Shown piece by piece: positions 6,624 to 6,718 of a stretch of 6,718 bases of DNA. The stretch's first letter is position 1; each line of letters starts with the position of its first letter. The DNA is taken from NCBI GenBank assembly GCA_028275005.1, contig JAQCNN010000182.1, forward strand, positions 1 to 6,718, written 5' to 3'. The notes beneath the pieces were generated by a model. It was not told the origin of the DNA. It saw only the letters and a program-made list of their open reading frames with translations, and searched no databases. The DNA comes from Salinirussus sp. Its GTDB lineage: Archaea; Halobacteriota; Halobacteria; Halobacteriales; Haloarculaceae. The position numbers were made by a program, and so were the translations under genes.

Positions 6624-6718
6624 CCTCGGATGTGGCCCCGACGCTCGCGAGAGTCGCGGTCTGAGGCGCCGGGGGTGCTGGTGTCTGCCGTCGCCGGTCT
6701 GTCTGGCTTCCGTCCTCG
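6624..6718. other. Right flank, no supported gene
   Basis: Several frames stay open to the window edge, including one from an ATG at 6630 on the plus strand (about 29 codons, Arg/Ser-rich start), but none resembles a known protein. An 8-bp palindrome CTCGCGAG lies at 6644-6651. This may be intergenic, or hold the start or end of a neighbouring gene lying mostly outside the window. Confidence 0.4.

Noticed and set aside
6630..6718. Plus-strand frame from an ATG at 6630 to the right edge
   Set aside because: Only about 29 codons are visible, there is no clear promoter at the right distance, and there is no recognisable sequence.

Overview
The window looks like chromosomal DNA from a halophilic archaeon (class Halobacteria). 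The GC content is high, the encoded proteins are strongly acidic (Asp/Glu-rich), and third codon positions are almost all G or C. Most genes lack a Shine-Dalgarno sequence. Several have an AT-rich TATA-like box about 25 nt before the start codon, the usual layout of haloarchaeal leaderless mRNAs. The genus cannot be fixed from the sequence alone.

Layout, left to right: (1) positions 1-249, a left flank with no gene I can support, ending in a clear TATA box. (2) 250-1167, plus strand: a 305-residue regulator-like protein of the haloarchaeal HFX_2341/DUF6293 type, with a CARF-like N-terminal domain and a winged-helix C-terminal domain. (3) 1243-1965, minus strand: a DUF1405 (YpjA-like) membrane protein, convergent with the first gene and separated from it by a GC-rich hairpin. 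(4) 1966-2128: a divergent promoter region with a 12-bp direct repeat and a perfect inverted repeat. (5) 2129-3567, plus strand: pdxS (PLP synthase) overlapped by 1 nt (TAATG) by a DCC-family thiol-disulfide oxidoreductase-like gene, a probable two-gene operon. (6) 3637-4332, plus: a DUF2071/YqjF-like protein. (7) 4409-5638, plus: an MscS-type mechanosensitive channel. (8) 5700-6581, minus: thrB, homoserine kinase, convergent with the channel gene. (9) 6582-6718: thrB's promoter region and an unassigned right flank.

Functionally this is mostly housekeeping: vitamin B6 synthesis, threonine synthesis and osmotic-shock protection, plus three conserved proteins of poorly known role. I see no mobile element, no rRNA or tRNA, no CRISPR array and no broken gene. 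The most interesting item is the first gene, whose architecture resembles the CRISPR-associated regulator Csa3 although no cas gene or array is visible here. Next in interest are the pdxS-DCC coupling and the inverted repeats in the pdxS and thrB promoters.
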